This document shows, in pieces, positions 59,968 to 64,000 of a stretch of DNA of 64,000 bases. A model generated the notes under the pieces. The model made no database searches. It saw only the letters and a program-made list of their open reading frames with translations, and had not been told where the DNA came from. Both the position numbers and the translations under genes were made by a program. This DNA comes from Lucifuga dentata. Taxonomy: Eukaryota; Chordata; Actinopteri; Ophidiiformes; Bythitidae. The number at the start of each line of letters is the position of its first letter. Positions within the stretch are counted from its first letter, which is position 1. The stretch covers positions 1 to 64,000 of the forward strand of contig VXCM01003333.1 of assembly GCA_014773175.1 (NCBI GenBank), written 5' to 3'.

Positions 59968-61530
59968 GTAAGAGTCCGCTGATAAGCTGCCATGATACTT
60001 GCAACCTGTGATCTTTCGAAAGGAGTAGCTGGCAGCAAGCAGGTGGCCAGTAAGTGTGTTCAGACGTCTTTATCAGAAACAATGAACTGTCAGCTTCCTT
60101 CCAGCAGGGAGCCATGCCTGCTGCCTTTAATTTGAGCCAACACTAAGGAAAACTAGATTAAACCTCATTGGCTGAAGTTGCAGCTTATCACATGAGTGTG
60201 GGTAGCATCTGAGCTGTATGCTGCCTCTTGTTTATAAAGGCCAGTCAAGGTGCTGAAAATAGTTGACACCCTGTTGTTTGTTAGTAATGAGAGTTTTCAT
60301 CCTCTGTGTGCATGCGTATGTGTGTGTGCATGCCCGCATGTTTGTCCGACTGTGCCTTAATATATTCCTGCCTACTGTATGTGACTGCATGTCTGCTCTC
60401 TGCCGATGCTCTGGCGAGGCTGAGCATGCCGCACTCATTCTCCATTCTTTCATGTGAACACGTCAGCGCTGAAAGCACAAACAGCGTCCATGTCATTTCA
60501 GCTGTGTCCCTTTCAACTCCGCCAGACAAATGCACTTGTCTCTTTGATTGTTTCCAAAGAATAGTGTTGCCCCAACTACAGTGTTGCCCTCACTCTCCTC
60601 TTGTTCTTGTTCACAATGAAGACAGTAACGCCATAATGAATAACAGTGGCAGTTTGCTTCTCTTCCTCTCTCGCATCTGTCTGATCTGCCAGCAAAGATG
60701 CTGCAGCTCAGCCTCAGGGCAACTGCAGCTACGTATTAGGTGGTTATGTATGTGTGTTTGCAAGTGTGTATGTGAATATGCGTGTGTGTTTATGCACATA
60801 CATCATCCTACTGATGAGTCATGAGGAGGCTGAAGCAGTAAATGTTGGTTTGGTTCCTGGGCTCGTGAGAGGACTTACCAGTGGCCACCACAGGGGTTTA
60901 TGGCCTCTTACACATCACAGTTGACATTACCTCCCTGTGCTAAGCAGCTCTTGCTGTCATTCGCATTTGCTTGAATGCAGCTGTGCTTGTGTTCTAAATG
61001 GAAACAGCAGCCACTGGGGTTATATCACTCTTCTTTTTTTTTTTTTTTTTNTTTTTTTTTTTTTTTTGTTGGTTGAACGTAATTTCAGTGCTGCGGTGAA
61101 GTGGTGCTCAATTAAGAGCAAGGTGATAGAGAGCATGTTCCTCGCTGCAGCTAGGTATTTGGGAAAATGTCAATTACTATTTCAGAGAGACGGGGTGGGG
61201 AGGGTAGTGTTTGTTGGCATGCGTGGTGATGATAGAGCTGCATTATGGTTTAGTGGAGAGGAGGGAGTGAGAGGAAAGTCTGCAAACATATCTGTGAGTA
61301 AATCCAGTCTGGGAATCAGCTGTTAGTGAATCTGCAATATACCCGTCAGTGGAAAATGCGCTGGCTGTCTCTGCCCACCGTCTCCACATCTACACCCATC
61401 CCCCGCATCCACACCCGCAACTTCAGCTCTGTATGGCCCCTCTTCTGCAACCAGCCTGCCTTTCTGTTAACCACCTCTCAGTCTAAACACACACAGAGAC
61501 CATCTAGTCTTCCCATTGTTATAATCATTG

Positions 61531-61567
<37 letters not shown>

Positions 61568-61790
61568 NNNNNNNNNNNNNNNNNNNNNNNNNNNNNNNNN
61601 NNNNNNNNNNNNNNNNNNNNNNNNNNNNNNNNNNNNNNNNNNNNNNNNNNNNNNNNNNNNNNNNNNNNNNNNNNNNNNNNNNNNNNNNNNNNNNNNNNNN
61701 NNNNNNNNNNNNNNNNNNNNNNNNNNNNNNNNNNNNNNNNNNNNNNNNNNNNNNNNNNNNNNNNNNNGGAGGAGGAGGAGGAGGAGGAGG
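61531..61790. other. 200-N assembly gap between a TC run and a GGA run
   Basis: N from 61568 to 61767. The left flank is (TC)n from 61531 and the right flank (GGA)n to about 61790, followed by GA/GC-rich sequence to 61930. The round length of 200 suggests a placeholder, so the true size is unknown. Confidence 0.95.
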
Positions 61791-63702
61791 TGTTGGAGAG
61801 CGCGAGAGAGAGGAGGAGGGGGGGACATGGCAATGGGGGGATGCGGAGAGAGAGATTTCTCTCTCTCCCTCTCTTCTTCGTGGCCATCACTGGGCCCCAG
61901 AAACAGGAGCGTGTGGTTCATTTACAGGTAGCGGCTGTTTCCTCATTCATTGGCTGGCTATGGATGTGAGGAGAGGACAATGGAGAGAGGGGAGAGGTAG
62001 ATGATGCTATTGAGAGGCTGTGCTTTTTGAAAGACAGACTAACAAGCTATGTATTCTGTGCGTGCCTGTATGTGTATGTGTGTGTGTCTCTGAGTATGTG
62101 TGTGTGTGTTAATTGTCTTTTCCTAAGCATGTGAACAACAGTGGGACGGAAGTGGCTATTGAATGGAGACTCTGCACCATGTTTATTTCTGTGTTTTCCA
62201 TCCCTGTGTCTCTGAATGCTGTATTTCTCTCTGTGTGTGTATGTGTGTGTGTGTGTCTCTCTCTCTGTATGTGAAAGGGAGAACATACTGATGCATTTCA
62301 GTCAGACAGTGTGGGTGTATTTCATTCTCTTTGAGTCATGATTTCTTTAAACAGATATTTTTTCATTCAGTGGGACTTCCCATTTATTCACGTTCCTTTA
62401 ACATGTCACATCCCATAATGCATATTTTTATGTATCTATAGAATTATGAAAACTGTGTTTTGTTATTATTGTTCAAAAAAGGTGAAAGTGAATAACGACT
62501 GTGTGGTTTGTCAATTCCTCTCAAGCTCTGATTTGAGATACCAGTCATTTCTGTGCATGTCTGTGTGTGCATGCCTTCGTGTTTATGTATGTGTGTGTGT
62601 GCATGCAACTGTGTACACTAAATGTATGCGATTTTAACATAGAAGCATATACGTCACAATGCTTGATTACTGTGGGAGTATCTTATATACCTCCCGTATC
62701 TCCATACAGTGTGTGTCACTAACATCAGTAAAGTGCTTCACTTGTGTGTGTGTGGGTATCGTCTCCACATTAGCCAGTCTATCTTCATGTCTATCCAGCA
62801 GGCGATTGGTTAAAAAGCTGCGTTTCTTTTTTTTTTTTTTTTTNTTTTTTTTTTTTTTTTCTCAGTAATTGTGGATAGAGGAGAAGATGACTCAGGCGGG
62901 TACATAATAACTGTTCTCTAATAGGCTTGCAGCTTGTTTGAGGCGAGCTCAGAGAGTGTGTTCTACCAGCCAACAGGGATTAACAGCAACGCCTGCGTTG
63001 TTTATGGCTCTAAATGACTGGACCAGCGTGGTCAGTCTGATAGTGACATGTAGCTGTTAACTGTTATAAACACACAGCTACATGTATGTAAAGCAACCCA
63101 GATGTGTTGCTGCAGCCTGCCATTCAACTTAGCATCACCTAGGGGAGCAACACTGGGCACGTTTCCCATGGATGGAGAGCCCGGTGGATCTGTCCACCCA
63201 CTCCATGTTACTTTGATCTTCAGAGAGGGAAAGCATGATGGAGGACAGGGTGAGAGAAAAAGGAATGAGGTGTGAGGAGCAGATGGCTGGAAGGCGTCTG
63301 TGCGTTGGCGAAACAGTAACATTGATGGAGAACACTCAAGGGATGGACCTCAGTAGGGGAAACTAGTGATCGTCTGTTCAGTGCTAAAGTTATGGCTTGG
63401 TGTCGAAGTCTGAGACTTCAGGCCTGCAGGCTTACGCCAACACTACTATTCCTCAGCAATCACACAGCACAGCGTTGTTTTCCACACGCTTTGCTGGATT
63501 AAATACAGAAGTGCTTCCTAGGTCTGCACTCTAAGTTAAAGGTAATTGGGATCGGCTTCATGACTCCAAAAAGAACCCAAATCTTATTTCAGGACAATAG
63601 AAATGTAGATTGAAATGCAGGCAAGTGGCTTCCTGGTAGGCTGCATACTGCTCCACAACCCAATCAAATGGGTTAGGGTTAGTTATACAGCAGATGTTAA
63701 GT

Positions 63703-64000
63703 TTAAAGGACCATACCAACCATTTTGCACGTTTGAGCCTAATATATGCAACTTTCATACATGTAAGGTTACTGATAATCATTTCCCAAAGGGTAAAACC
63801 GTATTTCAGCTTACCAGATATTTTGCAAAACCTCTTAATCTTTAGAGTCTTGTTTGCGATGATGGATTACCAAAAAGTTAATTTTTATAGCGTACCAGAA
63901 TGAACTGAAACCAGTGGCAGTCTGGAAAGTAGGAAAAACATTTTTAACTCACTGTTCCAGTAGTATGCTTTGGGAAATGATTGTCAGTAACCTTGTCAGT
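63703..64000. mobile_element. TTAA-flanked inverted-repeat element, copy 11 (cut by window end)
   Basis: Left end TTAAAGGACCATAC with the long inverted repeat. The interior is shortened (ctcttaatctttagagtcttg joins left and right halves). The right inverted repeat is under way at 63955-64000 and leaves the window. Confidence 0.82.

Larger units (their letters stand above)
59968..64000 (+). other. shank1 intron 14 (or later) with assembly gap
   Basis: The donor cccag|gtaaga at 59968 opens this region. No PDZ-encoding exon is recognised. It contains TG/CA runs (60304-60330, 62068-62110, 62236-62268), poly-T runs with N at 61051 and 62844, and a 200-N gap. The missing exons are beyond 64000 or in the gap. 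Confidence 0.55.

Noticed and set aside
61326..61931. 201-codon frame across the N gap
   Set aside because: Its length comes from 200 unknown bases plus TC and GGA repeats.
62864..62925. Possible shank1 PDZ-upstream exon after ctcag, reading DSGGYIITVL
   Set aside because: It resembles the family DYIIKEKTVLLQ stretch only loosely, lacks the KEK core, and has stops in the phase required by the exon ending at 59967.

Overview
The window reads as vertebrate, almost certainly teleost, nuclear DNA. It has intron-split genes with GT-AG boundaries, AATAAA poly(A) signals, dense microsatellites and short non-autonomous DNA transposons. No prokaryotic features, CRISPR array, rRNA or confident tRNA were seen. 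Gene names rest on protein families I recognise by reading; no search was run.

Layout, all genes on the + strand. (1) 325-5609: slc6a16-like neurotransmitter-transporter-family gene, 11 coding exons, 658 residues. (2) 9235-11175: small uncharacterised type I membrane protein, 3 coding exons, 185 residues. (3) 13352-24866: slc17a7 (vesicular glutamate transporter 1), 13 coding exons, 580 residues once an assembly duplication in the last exon is discounted. (4) 24867-45990: about 21 kb without a recognised coding gene, holding microsatellites, transposon relics and two CTCF-like motifs. (5) 46093-59967: 5' part of shank1 (SPN/ubiquitin-like region, ankyrin repeats, SH3), 14 coding exons; the PDZ, proline-rich and SAM parts lie beyond the window or in the 200-N gap at 61568-61767.

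The genes fit an excitatory-synapse theme: a neutral amino acid carrier family member, the vesicular glutamate loader and a postsynaptic scaffold. Human SLC6A16, SLC17A7 and SHANK1 all lie on 19q13.33, so this looks like compacted conserved synteny. A strong REST/RE1-like motif lies in the slc17a7 5' region.

About 8% of the window is one family of inverted-repeat, TTAA-flanked elements (11 copies). Two hAT-like elements with 8-bp target duplications and three Tc1/mariner-like elements are also resolved to their ends. The assembly has many single-N joins, in homopolymers or between exact 63-67 bp direct duplicates. One breaks the slc17a7 reading frame and one removes a shank1 splice acceptor; both are best read as assembly artefacts. 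The most interesting biology candidates are an in-frame 42-nt microexon inside the shank1 ankyrin domain, a GC-AG intron in shank1, and a decayed tandem pair of E2F-like C-terminal fragments antisense in slc17a7 intron 1.
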